NCBI GenBank assembly: GCA_039619475.1 | Contig: CM077115.1 | Coordinates: 36,592,083-36,656,082, forward strand | Direction: 5' to 3' | From: Icerya purchasi | Lineage: Eukaryota > Arthropoda > Insecta > Hemiptera > Monophlebidae | Length of the DNA: 64,000 nt | Part shown: positions 39,501-46,793 of the stretch, piece by piece | Position numbering within the stretch: the stretch's first letter is position 1 | How the letters are laid out: each line of letters begins with the position of its first letter | Made by a program: the position numbers and the translations under genes | The notes under the pieces: model-generated | The model's database searches: none | Told to the model about the DNA's origin: nothing | The model's input: the letters and a program-made list of their open reading frames with translations, nothing else

Positions 39501-39543
39501 GTTAATGAAAGTGTCGCAATACATGACTACGTGTTCGAAAATT
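4840..39543 (-). CDS. Best: Bestrophin, spliced gene (9 exons recovered, N-terminal exon not found)
   Basis: Bestrophins are pentameric, Ca2+-activated chloride/bicarbonate channels of the plasma or endosomal membrane. Nine minus-strand exons join in matching phases to about 674 codons. Seen in order: neck helix [11 protein letters not shown], keeping the residues equivalent to human BEST1 I76, F80 and F84; TRWW and [44 protein letters not shown]; the calcium-clasp motif [11 protein letters not shown]; then a ~365-residue Ser/Asn-rich tail. By alignment from memory, exon 1 here begins at human residue ~61, so about 60 N-terminal residues (first transmembrane helix) are missing. I did not find that exon upstream. 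One oddity is Leu in GLLKVAEQ where bestrophins I know have Trp (GWLK). All splice sites are GT-AG and there are no frame breaks, so the gene looks functional. Introns range from 0.7 to 12 kb and are loaded with transposons. Confidence 0.93.
5750..9600. other. Last bestrophin intron, left part; nothing recognised
   Basis: AT-rich intronic sequence between exon I and the dispersed repeat at 9605. There are TA and poly-T tracts but no convincing coding or transposon signature on either strand. Confidence 0.5.
9605..10114 (+). repeat. Unclassified dispersed repeat, copy 1
   Basis: The left arm starts TTGGGTGCAGTTGTGCTG and runs through CACAGGGCCGTTGATTT and CGCCTGTATCGGTTTAAG into a TA microsatellite. 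A core of about 350 bp (9701-10050) follows, with TAAGAATT-type sequence near one end and CGAGGCCAAAATGGCCGAG at the other. The right arm ends GATTTCGTTTCACGA. The same arms flank copy 2 at 51335-52350, but there the core is inverted. The core contains the stem-forming CAAGGGGTACAGTCCCTTG. It has no open frame longer than chance and the family is not one I can name. Confidence 0.8.
10115..11951. other. Intronic DNA, nothing recognised
   Basis: Between the dispersed repeat and the hAT relic I see no gene. An 18-bp perfect palindrome (GGCAACATGCATGTTGCC) lies at 10452-10469, bracketed by TAGAGGCA and TGCCTCTA. This may be the end of an unknown small transposon. Confidence 0.45.
11952..14230 (-). 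pseudogene. hAT transposon relic (transposase on minus strand)
   Basis: The left end CAGTGCCGGATTAAG at 11952 resembles hAT termini. The minus strand encodes a broken transposase: [20 protein letters not shown] at ~13580-13500 is the diagnostic hAT block, followed by [12 protein letters not shown] sequence. The C-terminal dimerisation motif is at 12094-12612 ([20 protein letters not shown], then [18 protein letters not shown]). There are many stops and frameshifts. A 170-bp piece of the dispersed-repeat core is inserted at 13981-14150. I did not find a matching right terminus or 8-bp duplication. Confidence 0.82.
13981..14150 (+). repeat. Dispersed-repeat core, copy 3 (inserted in hAT relic)
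   Basis: Shares with copies 1 and 2 the sequence CTAAGAATTACGTTGTAAAT, TTTTGATCATTTTATACAAA, the AGAGGGGTCAAGGGGTA stem region and CGAGGCCAAAATG.CCGAGTTTATA. It lacks the outer arms seen in copies 1 and 2, showing that the core can occur alone. hAT coding sequence resumes on both sides, so the core entered an existing hAT copy. Confidence 0.8.
14231..15690. other. Intronic DNA, nothing recognised
   Basis: No coding homology or element ends seen. There is a poly-T tract at 14827-14845 and otherwise unremarkable AT-rich sequence. Confidence 0.45.
15830..16450 (+). pseudogene. LINE fragment, C-terminal end of reverse transcriptase ORF
   Basis: The plus strand reads [20 protein letters not shown] (after MMDQ), then after frame changes [17 protein letters not shown], the typical RT thumb and post-RT motif of LINE ORF2 (pattern L.W..H......K......L, ..Y.....S.L.YG). 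It continues [14 protein letters not shown] and [22 protein letters not shown], resembling the C-terminal tail of such proteins. Internal stops show decay. There is an A-rich stretch near 16680-16700. The clade cannot be fixed by eye. Confidence 0.7.
16700..17792. other. Intronic DNA between LINE fragment and exon H
   Basis: No recognised gene. A 129-residue open frame on the plus strand (17093-17482) shows no family signature, is rich in Phe/Ser from T-rich sequence, and is on the antisense strand of the intron. Confidence 0.45.
17793..17981 (-). CDS. Best: Bestrophin exon H (start of variable tail)
   Basis: 189 bp. Acceptor GTCGTTTAG, donor TGTCG|GTAAGA. An alternative donor CCCAG|GTATTT 14 bp earlier would break the frame of the last exon, so it was not used. 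It encodes [20 protein letters not shown] followed by a basic, Ser-rich stretch ([15 protein letters not shown]), a plausible phospho-regulatory region. Assignment rests on splice phase and position rather than strong homology. Confidence 0.78.
18701..18855 (-). CDS. Best: Bestrophin exon G
   Basis: 155 bp. Acceptor TCAAACAG, donor TTTGTA|GTAAGT. It encodes [20 protein letters not shown], then [16 protein letters not shown] and [12 protein letters not shown], which corresponds to the conserved segment after the Ca clasp (family pattern VS...VDEMH...LPYT). It ends with two bases (TA) that pair with the first base of exon H to form Tyr. Confidence 0.9.
19319..19853. mobile_element. piggyBac-like MITE (535 bp, TTAA target sites)
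   Basis: Left end TCCGCCAACTGCCACCT follows TTAA at 19315-19318. The right end is its inverse, AGGTGGCAGTTGGCGGG, followed by TTAA at 19854-19857. TTAA duplication with short CCC-type inverted ends is characteristic of piggyBac elements. No transposase is present. It also holds an imperfect internal direct repeat (GGTACCAAGAAACCACCCTA near 19507 and GGTACTGAGAGACACCCCAG near 19795). It lies in the bestrophin F-G intron. Confidence 0.82.
20058..20138 (-). CDS. Best: Bestrophin exon F (Ca2+ clasp)
   Basis: 81 bp, 27 codons in phase 0. Acceptor ATAACTGCAG, donor AAG|GTAAGA. It encodes [20 protein letters not shown] and LIDRHTK. The acidic cluster DDEED is the bestrophin calcium-clasp loop (EDDDD in human BEST1), so calcium gating is expected to be retained. 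Confidence 0.95.
21250..21671 (+). other. Possible LINE 3' end (pyrimidine-rich, A-tail)
   Basis: A long pyrimidine-rich stretch ends with GAAGGTCCTTGGTCGACAAG, a T-rich tract and then an A-rich tail at about 21640-21671. That layout resembles the 3' UTR of insect non-LTR elements. No RT motif is visible, so this is tentative. Confidence 0.3.
22195..22344 (-). CDS. Best: Bestrophin exon E ([16 protein letters not shown])
   Basis: 150 bp, 50 codons in phase 0. Acceptor TTTATTTCAG, donor TTAAAG|GTAATG. It encodes [20 protein letters not shown], a variable linker, then [20 protein letters not shown]. The Leu in GLLK replaces the Trp expected in the family motif GWLKVAEQ. It joins directly to exon F ([10 protein letters not shown]). 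Confidence 0.94.
22999..25779 (-). mobile_element. hAT transposon with 8-bp TSD (degenerate transposase)
   Basis: The left terminus CAGTGGCGGTCCTAG at 22999 and the right terminus (inverse CAATGGCGGCCTTAGGG) ending 25779 are bracketed by perfect direct repeats GGTATACG (22991-22998 and 25780-25787), the 8-bp duplication typical of hAT. The minus strand encodes a broken ZMYM1/DUF4371-like transposase: [20 protein letters not shown] with QLSLTFRF at 24654-25010, then [10 protein letters not shown], then [15 protein letters not shown] at 24297-24500. The poly-T and stops between these blocks make it non-autonomous now. It sits in the bestrophin D-E intron. Confidence 0.92.
27382..29036 (-). mobile_element. 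Tc1-like transposon, IR/DR type, structurally complete
   Basis: Ends are CAGTGGGTCAAAAAAGTATT (27382) and its inverse CAGTAGGTCAAAAAAGTATT (29036 inward), flanked by TA at 27380-27381 and 29037-29038. A second copy of the CAAAAAAGTATTTGCACAC motif occurs ~183 bp inside each end (27565-27583 and 28836-28854 inverted). Each terminus thus has two transposase-binding-like repeats, the IR/DR arrangement known from Sleeping Beauty-type elements. It encodes one intact transposase and lies inside Jockey ORF1. Confidence 0.94.
27643..28674 (-). CDS. Tc1-like transposase, DD34E, intact
   Basis: 343 residues, the usual length for Tc1 transposases. This DDE enzyme would bind the element's terminal repeats and carry out cut-and-paste transposition at TA sites. 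Residues ~1-110 form the paired-like helix-turn-helix DNA-binding region ([20 protein letters not shown], with a GRSKKL hook near 61). The catalytic triad is D156 (FSDESKYN), D247 ([11 protein letters not shown]) and E282 ([11 protein letters not shown]), giving exactly 34 residues between the last two. There is no stop or frameshift. The start is a double Met at 28674. It may still be active or was inserted recently. Confidence 0.95.
   Translation of the reverse strand: MMSPKVSEIPAPVRSRIVTLYEKGESYREIAKKVGFTFSAVRYVIKRFQVGKTIENDARKGRSKKLNPRDERSVIQKSRKNPFLSAPALADDLALTSGVKVHPQTVRNVLYSAGFHGRCPRKKPFISEANRIKRLEFAKTYINKPATFWRSVLFSDESKYNLFGSDGRGYVWRKVNTELQTKNLLATVKYGGGKVLVWGCMAASGVGNLVFIQGKMTANMYINILRDNLKSSAHKVGLGESFIFQQDNDPKHTALKTREWLLYNAPRRLSTPPQSPDLNVIENLWNCLEVEVRKRRISNSGDLNAALQAAWADICPQVTENLVESMPRRLQAVIDAKGMHTKY
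29830..32300 (+). pseudogene. Jockey ORF2 (endonuclease and reverse transcriptase) remnant
   Basis: Begins [10 protein letters not shown], then [12 protein letters not shown] (endonuclease). Sequence for the middle of the endonuclease, including the GDFNA region, is deleted between 30090 and 30100. It resumes [33 protein letters not shown] and LSSEHFPVI (SDH motif, Asp replaced by Glu). RT blocks follow: [56 protein letters not shown] (catalytic FADD at ~31614) and [10 protein letters not shown]. The tail reads [13 protein letters not shown]. Frameshifts are frequent, so no protein can be made. Confidence 0.85.
32537..32614 (-). CDS. Best: Bestrophin exon D ([12 protein letters not shown])
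   Basis: 78 bp, exactly 26 codons. Acceptor is a T-rich tract ending TTTTTTAG; donor ACTCAG|GTAAAA. It encodes [20 protein letters not shown] and PLVYTQ, the highly conserved bestrophin segment entering the second pore-lining half. The next exon (E) lies 10.2 kb away because the intron holds a hAT element and a Jockey LINE carrying a Tc1 insertion. Confidence 0.94.
32727..33399. mobile_element. hAT MITE, 673 bp, in the C-D intron
   Basis: Starts CAGGGGCGGATCCAG and ends with the inverse CGTGGATCCGCCACTG. Perfect 8-bp duplication GCGTTAAT at 32719-32726 and 33400-33407. There are runs of G/C just inside both ends and an AT-rich interior without coding capacity. It occupies most of the 878-bp intron between bestrophin exons C and D. 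Confidence 0.93.
33493..33650 (-). CDS. Best: Bestrophin exon C
   Basis: 158 bp between acceptor CTCCTAG and donor GAG|GTACCG. It encodes [16 protein letters not shown], then [20 protein letters not shown] and ends LKLIME. This matches the bestrophin stretch between the RFP helix and the FR.KCG segment (human counterpart has WVPWVWF). It joins exon B in phase (G|GT) and exon D with an intact codon boundary. Confidence 0.92.
33651..35801. other. Bestrophin intron B-C, nothing recognised
   Basis: Intronic sequence with poly-A (33722-33741), poly-C/CA (34444-34476) and poly-T (35381-35403) tracts. No coding homology or terminal repeats seen on either strand. Confidence 0.5.
35802..35968 (-). 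CDS. Best: Bestrophin exon B (cytosolic helices)
   Basis: 167 bp. Acceptor TTTCGCAG; donor G|GTGTGT after the Glu-Val codons. The first base completes the Lys codon of exon A, giving [20 protein letters not shown]. It then carries [19 protein letters not shown] and [13 protein letters not shown], all strong bestrophin signatures. The final G pairs with GT of exon C to make Gly. An ORF reads through into the intron past the donor, but the homology stops at the splice site. Confidence 0.93.
35969..37420. other. Bestrophin intron A-B, left part, nothing recognised
   Basis: No open frame with recognisable homology. A short C-run lies at about 37231-37238. Otherwise ordinary intronic DNA. Confidence 0.45.
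37420..37560 (-). pseudogene. Possible Tigger/pogo-type transposase C-terminal fragment
   Basis: The minus strand reads [20 protein letters not shown] followed by MIDQQI. This resembles the acidic C-terminal motif (EVxEWL..D..D....LTDEEI) of Tigger/jerky-like DDE transposases. Upstream sequence (to about 37870) is open in pieces but not convincingly homologous. Tentative. Confidence 0.3.
38391..38826. mobile_element. hAT MITE family X, copy 1 (436 bp)
   Basis: Starts CAAGGCCGTGTCCACGG and ends with inverse CATGGGCCTG. Perfect 8-bp duplication TAATGCGG at 38383-38390 and 38827-38834. Interior shares CCCCATGAGAACTGAAATAG, TTACGAGTATAATCAA and AATGATGGAAATTATTA with copy 2 at 44206-44517. Lies in the bestrophin A-B intron. 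Copy 1 is 124 bp longer than copy 2, partly through extra sequence after the first block. Confidence 0.93.
39409..39543 (-). CDS. Best: Bestrophin exon A (pore neck, TRWW, PWPD)
   Basis: 135 bp; begins in phase needing two upstream bases (1 nt completes a codon) and ends with 2 nt of a Lys codon. The acceptor is a pyrimidine-rich tract ending TTGCAG and the donor is GTATGT. It encodes 45 residues starting [10 protein letters not shown], with the neck [11 protein letters not shown] and ending PWPDK. This is the most 5' exon I can recognise. Because the protein should begin ~60 residues earlier, at least one coding exon is unaccounted for. Confidence 0.93.
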
Positions 39544-39639
39544 CTGCAATGAAAAAAATAACGGTAAATACGCGCATATAAGAGAGTCATAATAATCTGA
39601 TGACTATGGTAGACTATATTATATTGTCACCGTTTACGG

Positions 39640-39891
39640 ATTAAGTAAAGTAAGTTCCATATCGTTAACAGGGCTCAGGGGTTGTGCAGTTACATAATGT
39701 GAACTTAAAAGGAGGTTTAACGAATCTTTAGGGTAATAGTAGAGCCAGTTCCTTTCCTATTGGGATCCGCCTTCACCGTCCTAGATTTCTCTGGTACCCG
39801 ATTGTTCCAGCCTGATAAGACTTGGACAAGTCTTAAACCCGTGACCTTTGGTTTGATAGTCGAGCACCTTTACTAAACTACTACGCAACCT
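39640..39891 (-). mobile_element. tRNA-derived SINE, copy 1
   Basis: Reading the minus strand: a pol III box A-like TAGTAGTTTAGTAAAGG, a box B-like GGGTTTAAGACTTGT, then AGGCTGGAACAATCGGGTAC, CAGAGAAATCTAGGACGG and an ending GGAACTTACTTTACTT. The same blocks in the same order occur in the copy at 63233-63497. It lies ~100 bp upstream of bestrophin exon A. Box A has drifted from consensus. Confidence 0.82.
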
Positions 39892-39899
39892 CGTTCATC

Positions 39900-42490
39900 G
39901 ATTATAGATTAATAATACAGCGATAATTATTTTTGAGAGTTCCACTGTTAGACTGAGCGCGTAATAAAGCGAATAAGAATCAAAAAAAAATTCTAGAGTG
40001 CCATGATTTTTAACAGAAAAAAAAAAAAAAACTAATTTTTTATGATAGCGTAGACGCCGACTATGAGCCAGCAGACGGAACAGTTGATTTTCTTAAAGGG
40101 TTATATGCTTTTTGGGACACCGGTTAAACTCGAATTAAAAAGTTACCATTTTTTCCTCACACGCGCGCAAAAAAATACATTTGGAATTTATTTTAATTTG
40201 TGTTTAATTGTTCCTAATTTTTCTACAACCACATCTATCTTCAGTTCTGCTCATTCTTCACGATCTGGTTTTCTCTTTCGTATGGCCATTTAAAGTTTCT
40301 CTGTGCGGGCTATATTTCAAAACTGGGCTTCGATTTTCTTCGGATCGACATTCTTGTAATCATTTCGTAAAAGACACTAATCGTTAGATTTTTAATATTA
40401 ATAGTATCAATAAATTCGATAAGTTCACTAATTTCTGAAACATTTCGATTTCAGTCATTAAATCATTTTTAAAACTATTTTGAACTTTTAAACATTCTAT
40501 AATGCAGCTTTGGACCACCTATCTTTCGGATTTAAAATATATTCCAGAAACGAGTATTCTTAAACGCTAGTAACATACATGGCAATGAATCCCGCGGTTG
40601 TTAATTTCCTCCGCAAAAATGTTATTGAGAGCTTTAAATAAAAATCGTTCTATGGATGTTCTAATAATCTACCGAACTTTATTCTATTACAGTTTGTTGT
40701 TTAAGATTATAATCACAGTATTATTTTTACGTATATTTCCTCCCTCTACGGTATATTATCTGTTATCGGGTAATTCTTTTTTTAGGGGGTTTTTATTAAA
40801 ATTTTAAAGTAAACGTCGGTATTTTTTAAAATATTTTGTTCATACTTCTATTTATATGTTTTGTAAAAGTTAATTAACATAAAAGTAATTTTTATTCATT
40901 TACTCATTCGGTCAGTATGTGAAATCGGATTGAAGTGGGAAAATAAAAATGAAGCATCTTTGTTTAAAATATTTATGCGCTCACTATTCCTACCAAGTGA
41001 TTAAGCATGAAAAATCAATAAAATTTTTCATGTTCTATTAAAAAAAAAAAAATTAATCTTTATTAATGTTATTATAGCATTACCAAATTTATACCGTTCT
41101 CGTGTGCGTGTTTTGATATTCAACTTTCTGGTTTCAGTTCAGTTGGATGCATTTCAGGATAAGCAACTGTATAAAGTTTTTCACAGATCCTTTCATAAGG
41201 AGGGTGGTTCCTTAGGGGAGGTTGTTTTTGTTTGGTATTTTTCGATACTATCACATATTCACCATTTTTGAAAAGGAAACGAATTTCTTCCGTGCTGAAC
41301 TAGTGAGAAATTTTTCAAGGATCATCGTCTCTACCCTTTCCGAGGAATTATACTGGAGCTAGCTGAGAGAACCGCTACACTATTAAAGAAGTAAAGTGAA
41401 TATATGTCTTTATTAGTCATTTCTGAGTTTTTTATGTTTATTCGGAATCGCGAACGTGTACGTTATATACTGTTTAGCTGCAACGGAGTTCTGAATTGTG
41501 AACACAACTGTTCCTATCGCACATGTTGTCACCGGCCTTGAATTAAAGCGATGTTGTTAGGACTGATTATTTACAAGTGCTCTTTCTCACCGATGTAATG
41601 TCGTACTTTAATCGTTATCACAATTATCGCTTCTATTTCGTCGAACAGTGTACCGCCGGCAGAGCTAAATACGCAAGAGTTGAGATGAATCAAAATATCC
41701 ATTACCTTAATTAATCGGACAGATCTTTTTATTTGCTCAGTTGTAACATATTTTCACTACGGTTCAATCGGGGAAAAAAACAAACCAATAGTACTGTCAT
41801 TATCAGATAGCAGACAGTGTTCCGAACATCGATGTTTACAAAAGAATTTTATTTTTGCATTACTAAGCAATTTTATATTATTTATTTGCCAACGCGGGAA
41901 GGGCTCTTATGATGAAAGAGGTATGTCCGCTAAGTTAAATTTTATTAAGTTCATCGTAGTCGCTTGTGCCGATTAAAATTTCGTCAAAACATACGAATAA
42001 ACATAATTTTCATTTTTTGTTCTTTTTCCTAAATGATTGCATCAAAAAGCTTTTGGAATTTTTGTAATTCGCCAACGAGAACGTTGTGTGAATCATATAG
42101 CATGGTTAATGATCTCTCTCAGATGCGGATAAATATTTAGTTAGGTAAAATCGCTTTAAACATCGCCTCGCGAAAATCGTTAATCGTTTTAAAAACCGTT
42201 TTCGAGCGAATTACATATGTATCATATCATAATATTGAAACTACCGTTGTTACCTGTTTCAGAATTACGATTTGATGTATAATTTTCGCTTAAGAACTAT
42301 TTTTAAAATGATTTTCAGCCGGCTGGGAGCGTAGCGCATAATGTTAAAAAATGAGGGGTGTGTTGCAAAATACTAACGTGAAAGAACAACAAAAAAAAAA
42401 CGAAAGCCTAGTGTCGAAAACGCTTTTAAGAAAATCGAAATTCGATAAATTTACCTATAGTGAGATTCAAAATGCATACTAGGCCTCTAA
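39900..42490. other. Upstream DNA, nothing recognised
   Basis: If the missing first bestrophin coding exon is in the window it should lie at or beyond this stretch. I searched the minus strand for the W(R/K)GS(I/V)YKL motif and did not find it. No transposon ends seen. Confidence 0.4.
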
Positions 42491-42497
42491 CAGTGAG

Positions 42498-42778
42498 CAG
42501 TGGCGTATCTAGGGGAGCGGTTTTTTAGAATATTGTGGTCTGTAAATAAATGTAACATCATTTAAAAAGGCAACAATAATATTTTTAATATTTTTCAAAT
42601 AAAATTTAAATATAAAATCGAAATATAACATTTATATAAACATTAATGTCCTTTATGTGTCATACGGTGTATGCTTTTATAACTCTTCATATGCAAATTG
42701 TATAATTTTACACGCAAGCATTTTCGTATTTTTATATTATCTCCATTTACTTTTTAGTCAATGCTGGGTGCGCTACTG
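42498..42778. mobile_element. Probable hAT MITE (281 bp)
   Basis: Starts CAGTGGCGTATCTAGGGG and ends with an inverse CAGTAGCGCACCCAGC. Flanking 8-mers ACAGTGAG and GCAGAAAG match at 5 of 8 positions, so the duplication has decayed or the ends are slightly misplaced. AT-rich, non-coding interior. Confidence 0.55.
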
Positions 42779-43782
42779 GCAGAAAGTGGGGTCAGCAGGT
42801 AAAGAAAGTAGTCGCTATTTCGTCTAATCTTTTTCGAAGGACTATTAAAAAAATTTACCGACTTCTTAATTTCTGTAAAAGTCGTTTTTATTGCAATATT
42901 TCTATTCATACTGCGCAATTAAAACCTTTTTCAAAATAACCTGTTTTAAAATAATCTGTTTTAAAAAATATTTTCGGCAAATCAACTTTTGCTCGGATCT
43001 ATTCTGAATCCTCACTTAGATATATATATACATATATATATAGGAAAACTAAAAGTTTCGTACGCATCTTACTATACAGTACGAGAAAGCTGAATCGTTA
43101 ACAAATGCTAAATACAAAACAATTACATCACCGTAATGCCATTCTACGAATGCTCGCTTAATCGAATATTCTAGTGCTCGCATAAATATATTTATTTCCT
43201 CACGAAAAACGCAATTTACTGTCATGTCTGTTATTTACAATGTGTTAAATACATTACTTTTTATTTTTACTTTTCGTATAAGCGATCAGTAAATTGAACG
43301 CGACCCGCTTCCCTCTTTTAAAGTTTACCCCGTTTAATATAGAATTTTTTTGGAAAGCAGAATTTCCGAGTTTCGAAACAGAATAGTATTCCCTTTTTTC
43401 AGGCGCGTTGCACATCGACAGAAAGGGTAATAAAAAAAAAACCGTATTTCGATTTCTTTTAATAGATCTTTCGAATTTCACGAAAAATCAAAAAAAAAAT
43501 CGAATTAAGAACAGTATATCCTCCTCCTTCGTATGGGCTGTAATTATACTTTTAAAATAATTTTGCTCCTTTACGGGAATAAACGTGTAGCCCCGATGAT
43601 ATTACAATTTCAAAATGAAAAATATTTATTTGACGTAATTTACAATTACCCGCATATCATTCGGGATGTAAGTTGACTGACACCTTGTGTTTTCTTTCTT
43701 TCTTTTTTTTTTTTTTTTTTTTGCGAAAATCATGAAATTCTTCGAAGTAATCGAATTTTACTTCAATAATAATCCTCTAAAG

Positions 43783-44161
43783 CAAGGGTGGCCAACCCGC
43801 CGCGGCCCGCCTTGAGCATTTTTTCAGCCCGCGAGTTAGCCAAAGTAGCACTAGTATAAAATACATATTTTTTAATGATTTCATTTTTTTAAATTTCATT
43901 TATATTTATATATTTTTTATATTTCATTTTTAGTGTTACACATTTCTTTGCAATATGCGTTTAGTGTGTCATTATTATTATATTGTTTGCGTTTACATGT
44001 AAGAATAATAGTAAACACAGTAATAATAAATCACTATGTTTCAATTTTTCACTGTAAAAACATATCTATAGTGGTTTTAAATCTAATATGGAGGGATATG
44101 TGGTTTTATTATGACGCATTTCCAAAGTGGCCCGCAAGATCATTCGGGTTGGCCACGCCTA
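43783..44161. mobile_element. hAT MITE (379 bp), GGTGGCCAACCCG ends
   Basis: Left end CAAGGGTGGCCAACCCG and right end CGGGTTGGCCACGCCTA are inverted. Perfect 8-bp duplication CTCTAAAG at 43775-43782 and 44162-44169. GC-rich subterminal GCGGCCCGCC on the left is mirrored by TGGCCCGCAAG on the right. It ends 44 bp before the next MITE. Confidence 0.92.
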
Positions 44162-44205
44162 CTCTAAAGAGTGTAGAAAGTGTTTTAATACAGATCGTTA
44201 GAGAT

Positions 44206-44517
44206 CAAGGCCGTGCCCACGGGGTGGGTTTTGGGGGTTAAACTCCCCCCCCCATGAGAACTGAAATAGCTTAGGTACTTCATTAATATTTTATGCAAAA
44301 TTTTTTGTTACGAGTATAATCAACAACATATGTAATTTTTATTATAATTCGTTTATTTAAATTATTAATATATAAATCAAAATGATGGAAATTATTAATA
44401 GCATGAATATTAGTGAAAAATGTATTTTTATTTATAAAATAAATATGCGAAGCAAATTTTACCCCCCCCCCCCCCCCCCCCCCCCCTTTTCCCCCCAAAA
44501 TTCTGGGCACGGGCCTG
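44206..44517. mobile_element. hAT MITE family X, copy 2 (312 bp)
   Basis: Starts CAAGGCCGTGCCCACGG and ends with inverse CAGGCCCGTGCCCAGAA. Perfect 8-bp duplication TTAGAGAT at 44198-44205 and 44518-44525. A homopolymer C run lies at 44462-44486. Same family as 38391-38826. Confidence 0.93.
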
Positions 44518-45136
44518 TTAGAGATGTTTCGAAAAAAAAGTTTTTCCGAAAAATTAATTGCGGGATTGCGAAGTATTTTTTAGGAGTGGTTATTGCTCCG
44601 AAAATTTTCGATCGACTAAAGACTTTTTTTGCTGCCGTTCGCGTAATGCTATCTATTCAAATGTTCGTGTAGCGTGTGTCAAACCGTAGCTTTATTTGAT
44701 CGACGATAGATGGCGGTGATTATATTAGGATTATAATATTCTATCGGAAGTAAATCATTTTCGAAATTGAATGATACGAATGAAAATGGGTTTTCTACTC
44801 CTCCGAAGGCAATCGGAATTTTAAATAATTTTCGGTACCTTCAGTTTTCGAATAATGGTTACGTATCATTATTTAAATAAAGTTTATTCTACAGTTAGCA
44901 CGTGTACAAACAAAGCGCACGAATAAAAAAAAGTGTGAAACACGCTTTGATGCTAGCAGCGTTCAGCGCGAAACACATTTTTAGAATATAAATAACAGTT
45001 GTAAATTGTTATGCAAAACATAAATTAGCCGTGTTATGGATCGCATTATTGCCTGGACCCCGGTAACATTTCGTTACATTACAATGCAAATTAAACACTT
45101 TCAGCCACATATTTCCTGTTAAATATAGAGTCATTA

Positions 45137-45407
45137 GGAACAAAATAAAATACAAATATAACGAACAAATTTAAAAATATTATCTATTTTTAATCAGGCG
45201 AAGCCCATCTTCAGCTGGAAGAATAGAACTGACATCACAAAAAAAAAAACCAAAACCGAATAATACAAATGTAAATAAATTATAAAAATTTCACGAACAT
45301 GAGATCAAGAATGTGTTGCGAAGGAAAGATAAAAGCAATAGTATATACATCGGATTATATTTTTAAATTTGTTAGTTATACTCTATTTGTATTTTATTTT
45401 GCTCCAA
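45137..45407. repeat. Foldback repeat with ~48-bp inverted arms
   Basis: Left arm ACAAAATAAAATACAAATA then AACAAATTTAAAAATAT (45137-45182) is inverted at 45356-45407 with a 4-bp indel and a few mismatches. The ~170-bp centre is less AT-rich (GGCGAAGCCCATCTTCAGC). Non-coding; probably a MITE or foldback. No target duplication identified. Confidence 0.65.
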
Positions 45408-46413
45408 ATTACTGTATTTATAAATTTAACAAATGGTATGGTAAATAATTCTATATTGAAATGTGAAATATTAGCGAAATCGTAAAATTAGTACGATATT
45501 TAGATGCGTAAGGGAAATTATTTTTTATCCTTTTAAGATGTGAGCAGTTGAACTTTTCTAAGCTCGGCAGTATCAAATATGAAAATTATTTTATCAATAT
45601 TAGGCGCGACTTATTTGAAACACACCGACTGCGATAGAAGCACGAGAAGGTCGAGAATACCCACATACTGGTACACTAATTTTTTCAGACTTTAAATCGA
45701 AAAAGTACTCAGAAAGAATCAATATGTATTGTTGAAGACTTGTTTGATTAATGTTACAACATCATTTTTTAAATTTCACTTTTTTTTAATAAGAAGCGCT
45801 TCGATAATTTTCGTTTCATTAGTACACAGCAGATTTTTGACGGATTTAATAAAATTATAGTTTTCTAAAATGATACTTAATAATTACATTTTATTAAATA
45901 AAATATTTTTTTTTTTCGTTATTCTATTTCTTCCGTATGTTTTTTGCCGTACGCTGAAACGAATGACAATAACATATCAAATAATTTTACTCACACATTT
46001 CTTTATTCTGACAAGTATACACATTAAAAATTTATATTATTATTATTATTATTATTATTATTACGTCTTAAACTTTAATTGCGAGGTAAATAAATTTATA
46101 AATAAATAGAGCAACCTTTTTTAGCTTTTTACATCAAAGCTTGTTAATTGGTAAAAAATAATTAATGACACATGTGACAGTTGAAATGTTCGAATGTCGT
46201 ATATTTAATTTGAACCCACTGGCTTGTAGTTTTCTTTAATTGCTTTTACAGATAAATAATTTTTTTACACTTTTTACACATAAAAAACAATAAATTAAAA
46301 TTGTATTTTCTTCAAATTAATTTTAATATTATAAAAACTGTTCAAGATAGAATGAAATAATTGAATTACTACTTAAGATTTTTTATTGTGAAAACCTATC
46401 TTGAAAGTAACAT

Positions 46414-46674
46414 ATGCGCTTCAAGCTTAATTTTTTCGATGGAAACCATTTTAATTCAAATTGTAGCGATCATGTAAGCACAGCGTATCGCGAGGATATC
46501 AGCCACTTGTTATTCAGTTGTGAGGCCCTATCCACGGATAGAGTCCTCCTTTTTGTACAGCTGATGTTCTGTGGTTTATACCCTTCATTCTGCATTTTTC
46601 AACTACTTGTTTCTGGTGATCATACGTTGTTTATCCTTTTTGCATTTATTAAAAGAAATGGAATTGTAATTTAA
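46414..46674 (+). pseudogene. Possible LINE ORF2 C-terminal fragment
   Basis: An 86-residue open frame containing STAYREDISHLLFSCEALST resembles the Cys/His (H.LF.C) post-RT motif near the C terminus of many insect non-LTR elements. No other domain is present and the frame ends before a T-rich tract. A chance frame cannot be excluded. Confidence 0.3.
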
Positions 46675-46793
46675 AAATCCAATCAATGTCCGGATTATTG
46701 ATTTTTTTTTTTTTTATATTTGTCTACTCCGGGAGGAGTAATTACTCCCTTTCACATGGCGTTATTATTGATGATCGAGTTTGTTCCATCGAA

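Noticed and set aside
44462..44486. Long poly-C tract as a possible quadruplex or regulatory element
   Set aside because: It is a homopolymer inside a MITE, variable between the two copies, and may have assembly length error.
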